Source of the DNA: Galbibacter sp038433465
GTDB taxonomy: Bacteria > Bacteroidota > Bacteroidia > Flavobacteriales > Flavobacteriaceae
Reading direction: 5' to 3'
Length of the DNA stretch: 64,000 bases
Assembly (NCBI RefSeq): GCF_038433465.1
Contig: NZ_JAESVF010000005.1
Location: forward strand, 62,001-126,000
Positions within the stretch are counted from its first letter, which is position 1. Each line of letters begins with the position of its first letter. This document shows positions 7,097 to 14,591 of the stretch, piece by piece. Below the pieces are notes generated by a model. It had not been told where the DNA came from and made no database searches. It was given only the letters and a program-made list of their open reading frames with translations. Both the position numbers and the translations under genes were made by a program.

Positions 7097-7462
7097 TTAT
7101 GATGTTTTTGAACGTAAGTACTTGATAAAATTAGAAAGGTTTTGAGATATTTCTATACTGAGTTCATAGCTTTCTACAATAGCTGCAGGTGTTGCGAGAC
7201 CAAGTTCTCTTGCTAAAATTAGCATACTACGAACTTCAGCGTAACTTCCTTTAGCAATTTTTAAATAACGAATAAGCTGTTTGTTATTATTATATTCCGA
7301 ACCCTCTGCGATATTATTAGTAATAGAAATGACAGCTCTTTTTAGTTGATCTTTAAAACCATATTCTTTTTCAAATGATTTATCATTCACAAACGTAAAA
7401 ATTAATTTTGCTAGTTGAATCCCTTTTTGATAGACTTCAAATTCCTCAAAAGACTTTGTCAT
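7097..7462 (-). CDS. Four-helix-bundle protein, 23S rRNA intervening-sequence (S23) family
   Basis: A 121-residue helical protein: FEEFEVYQKGIQLAKLIF, KEYGFKDQLKRAVISITNNIAEGSEY, KQLIRYLKIAKGSYAEVRSMLILARELG, and a C-terminal helix. The IAEGSEY/ F-KI-KGS-EV pattern is the signature of the S23/IVP family, often encoded in insertions inside 23S rRNA genes and related in fold to the Avd protein of diversity-generating retroelements. No reverse transcriptase or rRNA gene is near. It is inserted between trpD and trpC with the operon's orientation, 64 bp before trpC and 19 bp after trpD. Its role is unknown. Confidence 0.9.
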   Translation of the reverse strand: MTKSFEEFEVYQKGIQLAKLIFTFVNDKSFEKEYGFKDQLKRAVISITNNIAEGSEYNNNKQLIRYLKIAKGSYAEVRSMLILARELGLATPAAIVESYELSIEISQNLSNFIKYLRSKTS

Positions 7463-7481
7463 ACCTTTAATTTTTCAATCT

Positions 7482-8474
7482 TTAAATTCTTAAATCTTTT
7501 AATTTCTGAAATGCTTCCAGTCCTTTTCCATTTACTAACGATTCTTTAGCGATTTCAAAGCCTTCTTTAGAGGTTAAATTTTTTACGGTTGCAATAGCAA
7601 TTCCTGCATTGGCGCAAACTACATTGTTTTGAGCTTCGGTTCCTTTTCCGCTTAACACTTCCATGAAAATTTTAGCTGAAGCTTCGATTGAATTACCGCC
7701 ATAAATAGCCGTTTGAGCGTGTTCTCTTACACCAAAATCTGTAGCAGAAAGCATTTGCTCTGTTTGGTTTCGAATAACTTTGGTTGGGCCAGTAAGTGAA
7801 ATTTCATCATAGCCATCCAATGCATGTAAGATAGTGTAATTTTTATCGGTATTTTGGTAGAGGTAACCATACATTCTGGCAAGCTCTAAATTAAAAACTC
7901 CCACCACTTGATTTTTTGGAAATGCAGGGTTGACCATCGGTCCGAGCATATTAAAAAAAGTTTTTACGGCAAGTTCTCTTCGGATGGGTGCTACATTTTT
8001 CATGGCAGGATGGAATAGAGGAGCGTGTAAGATGCAAATTCCCGCTTTGTCCAACGATTTTTTTAGAAAATCTGGATCGTTAGAAAATTGAATGCCGAGG
8101 TGTTCCATTACATTGCTCGAACCACAGGATGACGAAACGCCATAATTACCGTGTTTAGTAACCAAAACGTCTGCGCCTGCAGTAACAAAAGAGGCTAGTG
8201 TTGAAATGTTGAAAGTGTCTTTTCCATCACCTCCTGTTCCGCATAAATCGATAGTATTGTAGCCTTCAATATTAACAGCAAGACACAATTCTAACAAAGC
8301 ATCACGGAAGCCCTCAAGTTCTTCAATTGTAATACTTCGCATCATGTACACAGTTAAAAAAGCTGCAATCTGACTTGTATTGTACGAACCATTAGAAATA
8401 TTTACCAATACATTTTTGGCTTCTTCCTTAGAAATGGTTTCGTGATTGATGAGTCTATTTAGTATTTCTTTCAT
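7482..8474 (-). CDS. trpD: Anthranilate phosphoribosyltransferase
   Basis: A 330-residue enzyme that transfers phosphoribose from PRPP to anthranilate. The PRPP-binding CGTGGDGKDTFNIS motif, the KHGNYGVSS segment and FFNMLGPMVNP are present, and length is normal. The region just upstream of its ATG on the coding strand is seven tandem copies of a 7-base unit, so no Shine-Dalgarno is present. Confidence 0.97.
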   Translation of the reverse strand: MKEILNRLINHETISKEEAKNVLVNISNGSYNTSQIAAFLTVYMMRSITIEELEGFRDALLELCLAVNIEGYNTIDLCGTGGDGKDTFNISTLASFVTAGADVLVTKHGNYGVSSSCGSSNVMEHLGIQFSNDPDFLKKSLDKAGICILHAPLFHPAMKNVAPIRRELAVKTFFNMLGPMVNPAFPKNQVVGVFNLELARMYGYLYQNTDKNYTILHALDGYDEISLTGPTKVIRNQTEQMLSATDFGVREHAQTAIYGGNSIEASAKIFMEVLSGKGTEAQNNVVCANAGIAIATVKNLTSKEGFEIAKESLVNGKGLEAFQKLKDLRI

Positions 8475-8480
8475 TATTTT

Positions 8481-8529
8481 CAGTATTCAGTATTCAGTAT
8501 TCAGTATTCAGTATTCAGTATTCAGTATT
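8481..8529. repeat. 7-bp tandem repeat between trpG and trpD
   Basis: Seven perfect head-to-tail copies of CAGTATT (AATACTG on the coding strand). It begins 6 bp upstream of the trpD ATG and 42 bp after the trpG stop. Confidence 0.97.
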
Positions 8530-8570
8530 GGGGTTTTATACTCAGACAAATTTTAGTTCTTTCTATCTTC

Positions 8571-9194
8571 TCATTTATTCAACCAATTCTCCAATATTTT
8601 CTTTCCTTCTGGAGTTAAAACCGATTCTGGATGGAACTGCACTCCGCACACATCAAACTTGGTGTGGGTTAGCGACATTACTTGTCCGTTTTCATCATAC
8701 GAGGTGGCTTTTAGTACATCGGGTAAATTAGGATCGACTACCCAACTATGGTATCTTCCCACTTCAATTTCTTTGGGTAAATCTTTATAAATTGGATCGT
8801 TTTGCTCGATATTTATTTTGGTGGCCACACCGTGGTATACTTCATCGATATTGATAAGTTTCCCACCAAAAACTTCACCAATGGCTTGTTGCCCAAGGCA
8901 CACTCCAAAGATACTTTTGGTAGGCGCATAGGTTTTAATGATGTCTTTTAATAAGCCAGCTTCATCTGGAATTCCAGGGCCTGGCGAGAGTACAATTTTG
9001 TCGAAAGGAGCAACTTCGTCTAAGGTTAATTGGTCGTTTCTTTTAACAGTAACTTCGCATCCTAAATCTTCTAAATAGTGAACAAGATTGTAAGTAAAAC
9101 TGTCGTAATTATCTATAACTAATACTTTAAGCCCCTCCTTAATCCTCCCCGAAGGGGAAGAATATTGTTGGGTGTTATTTTCTTGTGTATTCAT
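8571..9194 (-). CDS. trpG: Anthranilate synthase component II (glutamine amidotransferase) with repeat-derived N-terminus
   Basis: A 207-residue class I glutaminase supplying ammonia to TrpE. The nucleophile is Cys99 in GVCLGQQ; His188 and Glu190 in FHPES complete the triad. The usual protein starts near VLVIDNYDSF (residue 24 here). Residues 12-23 (SSPSGRIKEGLK) come from palindromic element D. There is no ATG, GTG or TTG between the element and the conserved domain, so translation must begin upstream and the element-derived peptide must be part of the protein. Confidence 0.97.
   Translation of the reverse strand: MNTQENNTQQYSSPSGRIKEGLKVLVIDNYDSFTYNLVHYLEDLGCEVTVKRNDQLTLDEVAPFDKIVLSPGPGIPDEAGLLKDIIKTYAPTKSIFGVCLGQQAIGEVFGGKLINIDEVYHGVATKINIEQNDPIYKDLPKEIEVGRYHSWVVDPNLPDVLKATSYDENGQVMSLTHTKFDVCGVQFHPESVLTPEGKKILENWLNK
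9131..9160 (-). repeat. Palindromic element copy D, in frame in trpG
   Basis: On the minus strand TTCCCCTTCGGGGAGG then ATTAAGGAGGGGC. It encodes SSPSGRIKEGL at the N-terminus of TrpG. Confidence 0.8.
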
Positions 9195-9228
9195 TTTAAA
9201 TTTCGTTTTTTTATGTCTGTGAAACCAT

Positions 9229-9263
9229 AGCCCCTTTCCTTTGGAGAGGGGTTGGGGAGAGGC
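9229..9263 (+). repeat. Palindromic element copy B, between trpE and trpG
   Basis: AGCCCCTTTCCTTTGGAGAG then GGGTTGGGGAGAGGC. It lies between the trpE stop (9266) and the trpG start (9194), close in sequence to copy A. Confidence 0.8.
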
Positions 9264-9265
9264 AT

Positions 9266-10666
9266 TTAAATATTTTCTGCCAATTCTAACGCTTTATTGA
9301 GCGCTCCCAATTTGTTGTAGGTTTCTTGTAATTCGCTTTCTGGGTTCGATTCAGAAACAATTCCAGCACCCGCTTGATAGTACAATTCATGATTTTTGCT
9401 TAAAAATGTACGAATCATGATGGCATGGTTAAAATTGCCTTCAAAATCCATAAAACCGATAGCCCCGCCGTAATAATCGCGGTTGGTAGCTTCGTATTTA
9501 TCGATAAGTTGCATCGCCATGTGTTTGGGAGCACCGCTAAGAGTTCCTGCAGGAAAGGTGTCTGCAACGACTTGCATGGTTGGAATTTCTTTCTTTTTTT
9601 GTCCTGTTACTTTTGAAACCAAATGGATAACATGCGAGAAAAATTGCACTTCTCGATATGTTTCTACTTCCACCGTATTTCCGTTTCTGCTGAGGTCATT
9701 TCGAGCCAAATCAACCAACATTACATGTTCGCTATTTTCTTTTTCATCTTCCGAAAGTTGTTTGGCGAGTTCGGCATCTTTTTCATCGTTTCCAGTACGT
9801 TTAAAAGTTCCTGCAATTGGGTGGATTTCTGCCTTATTTTCCTTTACGATAAGTTGTGCTTCTGGCGAACTTCCAAAGATTTTAAAATTTCCGTAGTCAA
9901 AATAAAACAGGTATGGCGACGGATTGATAGAGCGCAATGCTCGGTACACATTAAATTCGTCTCCTTTAAATTTTTGTGCAAAGCGTCTGCTTAAAACCAA
10001 TTGAAAAACATCGCCACGGTGGCAATGTTGTTTGGCTTTTTCTACTAAGTTTTTATAATCGTTGTCGTTTAATTTTGAAGTAGGATCTCCCACTTTTGAA
10101 AAGTTATACGACGCAAAATTTTTGGCTTGTAACAGTTGATGGATTTCAGCAATATTATCGACTCCGTTATGGCTGTGGCAAAAAATATAAGCTTCATTTT
10201 TAAAATGATTAATAGCAATGATATTTTGGTAAACAGCGTAGTAAATATCTGGAATTTCTAGCGAGGCCTCTTTTTTACTGATGTTGATATTTTCGAAATA
10301 CCGAACACCATCGTAGGCAATGTATCCAAAGAGTCCGTTATTTATAAATTTAAAATCGTTTTTATCGGATTTAAAATGTGTTGTGAAATCTTGAATAACA
10401 CTTGGAATATGAGTTTGCTCGGTAATAGTTTCTTCGGATGAATTTCCGTCTGGAAAAGTTTTTTCTACACGTCCGTTTTCAACTTTAATAGATGCTATGG
10501 GATTAAAGCAGATGTAAGAAAAACTATTGTGATTTGCGTGGTAATCGCTACTTTCTAACAAAATACTGTTTGGAAACCGATCGCGAATTTTTAAATACAC
10601 ACTTACAGGTGTAATGGTATCGGCTAGTATTTGTTTGTAATTTGTTTTTAAATGATATGTTTTCAT
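9266..10666 (-). CDS. trpE: Anthranilate synthase component I
   Basis: A 466-residue chorismate-utilising enzyme; with TrpG it makes anthranilate from chorismate and glutamine. The N-terminal LLESSDYH segment is the tryptophan feedback-binding motif. The catalytic domain is clear from PSPYLFYFDYG, the GSSPEAQL and HPIAGTFKRTG motifs, and RTFLSKNHELYYQAGAGIV. It is the first gene of the operon, 35 bp after the attenuator hairpin. Confidence 0.98.
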   Translation of the reverse strand: MKTYHLKTNYKQILADTITPVSVYLKIRDRFPNSILLESSDYHANHNSFSYICFNPIASIKVENGRVEKTFPDGNSSEETITEQTHIPSVIQDFTTHFKSDKNDFKFINNGLFGYIAYDGVRYFENINISKKEASLEIPDIYYAVYQNIIAINHFKNEAYIFCHSHNGVDNIAEIHQLLQAKNFASYNFSKVGDPTSKLNDNDYKNLVEKAKQHCHRGDVFQLVLSRRFAQKFKGDEFNVYRALRSINPSPYLFYFDYGNFKIFGSSPEAQLIVKENKAEIHPIAGTFKRTGNDEKDAELAKQLSEDEKENSEHVMLVDLARNDLSRNGNTVEVETYREVQFFSHVIHLVSKVTGQKKKEIPTMQVVADTFPAGTLSGAPKHMAMQLIDKYEATNRDYYGGAIGFMDFEGNFNHAIMIRTFLSKNHELYYQAGAGIVSESNPESELQETYNKLGALNKALELAENI

Positions 10667-10700
10667 GACTTCTGTTGAATTCTGTAAAATATTATAAACG

Positions 10701-10732
10701 AAAAAAGGCTTGTCGTGATTGACAAGCCTTTT
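10701..10732 (-). terminator. trp attenuator terminator
   Basis: On the minus strand AAAAGGCTTGTC, loop AATCAC, GACAAGCCTTTT, running on into the T tract: a 12-bp stem. It lies between the leader peptide and trpE. The segment TCACGAC spanning loop and right arm (10718-10712) is exactly complementary to GTCGTGA at the leader stop codon (10776-10770), a candidate antiterminator. Confidence 0.92.
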
Positions 10733-10769
10733 CTATATTCTGTTGAAAAAATAGTATAGCAATGTTACC

Positions 10770-10826
10770 TCACGACGTTTGACGTAAGCTGTACCACCAC
10801 CAAGTATTTTTTGTAAATGATCTCAT
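10770..10826 (-). CDS. trpL: trp operon leader peptide
   Basis: An 18-codon ORF, MRSFTKNTWWWYSLRQTS, with three consecutive Trp codons (positions 9-11), 38 bp before the attenuator hairpin. It is the sensor for charged tRNA-Trp: stalling at the Trp codons leaves the 3' end of the ORF free to pair with the terminator loop, and normal reading to the stop codon covers it. The predicted transcription start is only a few bases before its ATG, so it may be read almost leaderless. The 304 bases between trpE and the next gene hold this leader, the attenuator, the promoter and the yceI terminator. Confidence 0.92.
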   Translation of the reverse strand: MRSFTKNTWWWYSLRQTS

Positions 10827-10835
10827 TTTGAATTT

Positions 10836-10866
10836 CAAATATAGAAATGAATTTTTATTTATCAAA
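10836..10866 (-). promoter_or_regulatory. trp operon promoter
   Basis: On the minus strand TTTG (10866-10863), 19 bases, then TATATTTG (10843-10836). This fits the Bacteroidetes primary sigma consensus TTTG/N19-21/TAnnTTTG. Confidence 0.75.
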
Positions 10867-10917
10867 CAAAAAAGTAGTTTTCGTTCGAATTTGTTTTTTG
10901 AGTGTTAAGATGTTAAC

Positions 10918-10943
10918 AAAAAAAGCTACACAAAAGTGTAGCT
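10918..10943 (-). terminator. Terminator after the yceI-like gene
   Basis: On the minus strand AAGCTACAC, TTTT, GTGTAGCTT followed by more T: a 9-bp stem. It ends the gene at 10971 before the trp promoter. Confidence 0.9.
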
Positions 10944-10970
10944 TAATAGGGTTTGGGTGTGAATTGGAAT

Positions 10971-11543
10971 TTAGAATGCCAAATCGACAACTAAATCAAA
11001 TTCATCGTATATTGTTTTATCTCCTAAATTATCGAAGAAACTTCCAGAACCGTAACGAACATCGTATTTAGTTCGGTCGATTTTTACATTTGCTGTTGCT
11101 TTATTTCCGTAAACTGAAAGATCAAAAGTAATAGGATTTGTTTTTCCTTTGATAGTTAAATTTCCAGTTACTTTATATGCATTTTTACTGGTAGCTTCAG
11201 TTTTCGTAATAGTTAAACTTGCTGTTGGATACTTCGCTACACCAAAGAAATCATCAGACTTTAAGTGTCCGTCTAATTTATCTTTGTATTCTCCACTTAA
11301 ATCGGTTGCTCCAATAGAAGTCATATCTACTGTAAAGTTCCCTCCAACTAGTGTTTCTCCGTCAAACGAAAGTTCTCCACTTTTTAAGTTGATAGTTCCT
11401 TCGTGAGAACCAGTTACTTTGTAACCTTTCCAAGTTACTTTACTGTTTTCTACTTTTACTTCTTTAGTTTCTAAAGCTGTAAATGCTGAAGCACCTACTA
11501 CGGTTGCTAAAATAAGAGCTGATTTTAATAATTTCTTTTTCAT
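10971..11543 (-). CDS. YceI-family secreted lipid-binding-like protein
   Basis: 190 residues from the ATG at 11543, where a clear signal peptide begins (MKKKLLKSALILATVVGASAFTA). The frame is open a further 43 codons upstream but that part overlaps the nitroreductase gene and is not credible. The mature part is a YceI lipocalin-like barrel: KVTWKGYKVTGSHEGTINLKSG, FTVDMTSIGATDL, KYPTASLTITK, and a closing KYDVRYGSGSFFDNL. YceI proteins bind polyisoprenoid-like ligands in the periplasm; a physiological role here is not known. Confidence 0.92.
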   Translation of the reverse strand: MKKKLLKSALILATVVGASAFTALETKEVKVENSKVTWKGYKVTGSHEGTINLKSGELSFDGETLVGGNFTVDMTSIGATDLSGEYKDKLDGHLKSDDFFGVAKYPTASLTITKTEATSKNAYKVTGNLTIKGKTNPITFDLSVYGNKATANVKIDRTKYDVRYGSGSFFDNLGDKTIYDEFDLVVDLAF

Positions 11544-11589
11544 GTTTGTTATTTTTTTAGGGGAATACCCAATGTTATTAATTTGATGA

Positions 11590-12222
11590 TTATATATTGA
11601 TGAATAAATCTTCTGAAGATTTTCTAACTTTTTTGTAGTGCTGAGTTTCATCGTCTTCGGCACGGTAACCAATAGGAGCGATAACTGTTGGTGTAAGCCC
11701 TAGTTTATCTAACCCTAATATTTCTGTGAATTTATCGGCTTCAAAACCTTCCATTGGGCAAGTGTCGATTTTTAAATCGGCAGCAGCAGAAAGTAAATTC
11801 CCTAATGCGATGTATGTTTGTTTTGCTGTCCAAGCACTTTTAATTGCATCTGGAAGCGGAGTGATGTTTGCATTCATCATATCGAAGTATCCTTGAAGGT
11901 TTTCAGTAGGAATTCCTCTGGTTGTTCCTATATTTTCGATATATTCTTTAATGTTTTCTTCTCCAAAATTGTTGATGGTAGCAAATACAATAAGGTGTGA
12001 AGCATCTGTAATTTGCGATTGATTCCACGCCACTGGACGCAGTTTTTCTTTAGTTAATTGATCAGTAATAATTAAAACTTTGTAAGGTTGTAATCCGTAT
12101 GAAGAAGCCGATAGCTGAATAGCTTCTTTTAAAGTTTCTAAATCTTTATCAGACACTTTTTTGGTTGCGTCGAATTTTTTGGTGGCATAACGCCAAGCTA
12201 AATTTGAATTATAAGTACTCAT
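11590..12222 (-). CDS. NAD(P)H-dependent nitroreductase-family oxidoreductase
   Basis: A 210-residue flavoprotein of the NfsB/nitroreductase family: WRYATKKFD near the N-terminus, LSASSYGLQPYKVLII for FMN binding, and a C-terminal LTPTVIAPIGYRAEDD. Such enzymes reduce nitro compounds or quinones with NAD(P)H. The MarR-type regulator gene lies 35 bp upstream in the same direction. The palindrome TTGTATGTACAA lies 5 bp upstream of its start and is repeated before the regulator, so repression by that regulator is likely. Confidence 0.9.
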   Translation of the reverse strand: MSTYNSNLAWRYATKKFDATKKVSDKDLETLKEAIQLSASSYGLQPYKVLIITDQLTKEKLRPVAWNQSQITDASHLIVFATINNFGEENIKEYIENIGTTRGIPTENLQGYFDMMNANITPLPDAIKSAWTAKQTYIALGNLLSAAADLKIDTCPMEGFEADKFTEILGLDKLGLTPTVIAPIGYRAEDDETQHYKKVRKSSEDLFINI

Positions 12223-12227
12223 GATTG

Positions 12228-12239
12228 TTGTATGTACAA
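12228..12239. promoter_or_regulatory. MarR-type operator before the nitroreductase
   Basis: TTGTA-TG-TACAA palindrome, identical in its core to the site before the regulator gene. Confidence 0.75.
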
Positions 12240-12257
12240 TTGTTATTATAAATTTTT

Positions 12258-12707
12258 TTAATCTCTAATTTTTTCTAAAATAATATTTAGTTGGTCAATT
12301 TCTTCCGCAGTAAGTTTTTCAATAATACTTTCGTTATAAGCATCAAGAGGAGCATCTAAACTACTTAATAAATCGAGTCCTTTTTCAGTAATAGTAATCT
12401 CAACTTTTCTTCTGTTTTCTTCACAGGTATAGCGTGTTACCAAACCTTTTGTAATAAGTTTATCGACCAATCGGGTAGTGTTGCTCATTTTGCTTATCAT
12501 TCGTTCTTGAATGGTACATAAATTTGCAGGTTTCCCTTTTTGACCTCTTAAAATACGTAAAACATTAAATTGCTGAGGAGATAAACCAAAGGGTTTCAAT
12601 ATCTCTACTGTACCTTCTTGAATAGCGTTGGCGGTGTACAACAAGTGTATGGCCGTTTTTCTACCCAATGGCATTGCAGATGATTTTATAGCGTCTTCGA
12701 TTTTCAT
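12258..12707 (-). CDS. MarR-family transcriptional regulator
   Basis: A 149-residue winged-helix repressor: LSPQQFNVLRILRGQKGKPANLCTIQERMISKMSNTTRLVDKLITKGLVTRYTCEENRRKVEITITEKG covers the DNA-binding helix and wing (about residues 43-112). Family members usually respond to phenolics, quinones or oxidants. The TTTGTATGTACAAA palindrome just upstream suggests autoregulation, and the same core before the nitroreductase suggests shared control. Confidence 0.93.
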   Translation of the reverse strand: MKIEDAIKSSAMPLGRKTAIHLLYTANAIQEGTVEILKPFGLSPQQFNVLRILRGQKGKPANLCTIQERMISKMSNTTRLVDKLITKGLVTRYTCEENRRKVEITITEKGLDLLSSLDAPLDAYNESIIEKLTAEEIDQLNIILEKIRD

Positions 12708-12721
12708 TTGTTATTACAATA

Positions 12722-12735
12722 TTTGTATGTACAAA
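12722..12735. promoter_or_regulatory. MarR-type operator before the regulator gene
   Basis: TTTGTA-TG-TACAAA, a 14-bp palindrome 15 bp upstream of the marR start; same core as 12228-12239. Confidence 0.78.
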
Positions 12736-12882
12736 TGTATGTTGTTTTGCAGTATACTTCCTAATTTAAAATGATAAAAAAGTGTTAAATCTGTTTTATG
12801 ATTTATTTGTATTGATATTTTAGGCGCACTGAACTCTTAATTTTTTTAGCTGAAAGAGATTCTAGAAATAAAAGAATATAAA

Positions 12883-13425
12883 ATGAAAGCATTTGTTGCC
12901 ATCGTGAGTTTGATTGTTTTAGTAGGTTGTAAAAAACATACAGATACAACTTTTAATATTGTAGAAGAGGTAGCGCCTTTACGAATTGAAACCTTCAGTA
13001 ATACAGAAGTACCTGTTTATAATTTTGATGGGTTTGAAAAATTGCTCTCGGTTTCTGATGATAAAACCTATATCATTAACTTTTGGGCAACTTGGTGTAA
13101 GCCTTGCGTAGAAGAATTGCCACATTTTGAAACCATAGCAAAACAGTATAAAAGTAAAGATGTAGAGGTGATTTTGGTGAGTTTAGATTTTCCGAATAAA
13201 GTTGAGTCGGCGTTAATTCCTTTTATAGAAAAACACAATTTGGAGAGTACGGTAGTTTTGTTAGACGACCCGAAGCAAAATACTTGGATTCCGAAGGTCG
13301 ATGAAAGTTGGTCGGGAGCAATTCCTGCAACGGTAATAATTAGTAAAAATAAACGTTCTTTTTATGAAAAATCGTTTACCTTTATAGAACTTGAAAAAGA
13401 ATTGAAGGCTTTTATTACTAACTAA
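12883..13425 (+). CDS. TlpA-like thioredoxin-fold lipoprotein
   Basis: 180 residues with a lipoprotein signal ending in the lipobox LVGC (Cys16) and a thioredoxin domain with active site WCKPC at residues 71-75 in INFWATWCKPCVEELP. A cis-Pro region IPATVII follows. It is probably a membrane-tethered thiol-disulfide reductase in the periplasm. It is followed 16 bp later by a second redoxin, so the two probably work together. Confidence 0.92.
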   Translation: MKAFVAIVSLIVLVGCKKHTDTTFNIVEEVAPLRIETFSNTEVPVYNFDGFEKLLSVSDDKTYIINFWATWCKPCVEELPHFETIAKQYKSKDVEVILVSLDFPNKVESALIPFIEKHNLESTVVLLDDPKQNTWIPKVDESWSGAIPATVIISKNKRSFYEKSFTFIELEKELKAFITN

Positions 13426-13441
13426 TCTAAATCTACCAACC

Positions 13442-14056
13442 ATGAAACCATTAAAATTATTAGTACTCGTTGCTGTTGTAGTGCTTAGCAGTGCATTTAC
13501 AATTCCTAGTTTATTTTCCGAAGGTTATAAAATTGGTGATAAAGCATCCGATTTTAAACTGAAAAATATCGATGGAAAGTCGGTTTCCTTAGCCGATTAT
13601 TCCGATGCAAAAGGATTTTTAATTGTATTTACTTGTAATGATTGTCCGTATGCAAAAGCCTACGAAGACCGATTAATTCAGCTAGATAAAAAATATAAAA
13701 GTCAAGGAGTGCCTGTAATTGCTATCAATCCAAACAATCCTATAAATCAAAAAGGAGAGACTTTTGAGAAAATGCAAGAACGCGCAAAAGAAAAAGGCTT
13801 CACGTTTCCGTATTTGGTAGATGAAGGGCAAGCAATTTCTCCTGTTTTTGGAGCGCAACGCACACCGCACTGTTACTTGTTGGAAAAAACTTCCGAAGGA
13901 AATATTGTGAAATATATTGGTGCAATCGACGATAATTATCAAGACGAAAATGCTGTAGAAACTACTTACGTTGAAGACGCTATCGATGCGATGCTTGCAG
14001 GAGAAGAAATCGCAATTCAAAACACAAAAGCAATAGGCTGTTCCATCAAACTTTAA
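13442..14056 (+). CDS. Exported redoxin/AhpC-TSA-type thioredoxin-fold protein
   Basis: 204 residues with a signal peptide (MKPLKLLVLVAVVVLSSAF) and a redoxin domain: GDKASDFKLKNIDGKSVSLADY, then the Cys pair CNDC (65 and 68), and a TPHCYLLEK resolving region. It resembles the Bacteroidetes thioredoxin-family proteins with a FTCNDCPYA motif. It is probably a periplasmic peroxidase or thiol reductase; the partner may be the TlpA-like protein encoded immediately upstream. Confidence 0.88.
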   Translation: MKPLKLLVLVAVVVLSSAFTIPSLFSEGYKIGDKASDFKLKNIDGKSVSLADYSDAKGFLIVFTCNDCPYAKAYEDRLIQLDKKYKSQGVPVIAINPNNPINQKGETFEKMQERAKEKGFTFPYLVDEGQAISPVFGAQRTPHCYLLEKTSEGNIVKYIGAIDDNYQDENAVETTYVEDAIDAMLAGEEIAIQNTKAIGCSIKL

Positions 14057-14188
14057 ATCGTATTACAAATTAAAAGTGAGGTTGTTTCTGTCGTGATGGT
14101 TTCCGAAGAAATCCATAAATTTGTGTCGAAAAGTTTTAAAATGAATAAGGCTTTGAGTAATTCGATTAATAAATTTTAAAATATACCT

Positions 14189-14503
14189 ATGGCAGATTTA
14201 ACCCAAGAAGAATGGGCAGAGCAACTAGCTCAAGATGAAAATGCAGTAATTCTAGATGTTCGTACCGAAGAAGAAGTAGAGGATGGTTACATTCCAAACG
14301 CATTGAATATTGATATCTATAAAGGACAAGGTTTTTTAGATGAAGTAGAACAGTTAGACAAGTCTAAAAACTACTATGTGTATTGCCGTTCTGGAGCTCG
14401 TAGCGCTCAAGCTTGTACATTAATGAATCAGTTAGGGTTTGAAAATACACACAATCTTTTAGGCGGTTTTATGAACTGGGAAGGTGACGTAATTGAAGAA
14501 TAA
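14189..14503 (+). CDS. Single-domain rhodanese-like protein
   Basis: 104 residues, cytoplasmic, with a complete rhodanese fold: ILDVRTEEEVEDGYIPNALNI and the active loop YCRSGARSAQA with Cys66. GlpE/PspE-like size. It transfers sulfane sulfur or senses persulfide; the acceptor is not evident. The 132 bp upstream hold no credible gene (one 27-codon ORF only). Confidence 0.93.
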   Translation: MADLTQEEWAEQLAQDENAVILDVRTEEEVEDGYIPNALNIDIYKGQGFLDEVEQLDKSKNYYVYCRSGARSAQACTLMNQLGFENTHNLLGGFMNWEGDVIEE

Positions 14504-14591
14504 TTCTTTTGCTGAAAAATCTTAATTGTCGTAAATAAACGATAATTCGTAAAAAATAAGTATCTTCTTTCGAGATTTCTAAAATGAAGTT

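Noticed and set aside
8481..8529. Tandem repeat as a CRISPR array
   Set aside because: The unit is 7 bp with no spacers and no cas genes; a simple tandem repeat.
14057..14188. Small ORF of 27 codons at 14096
   Set aside because: No conservation signal visible and no ribosome-binding or promoter context; too short to support.
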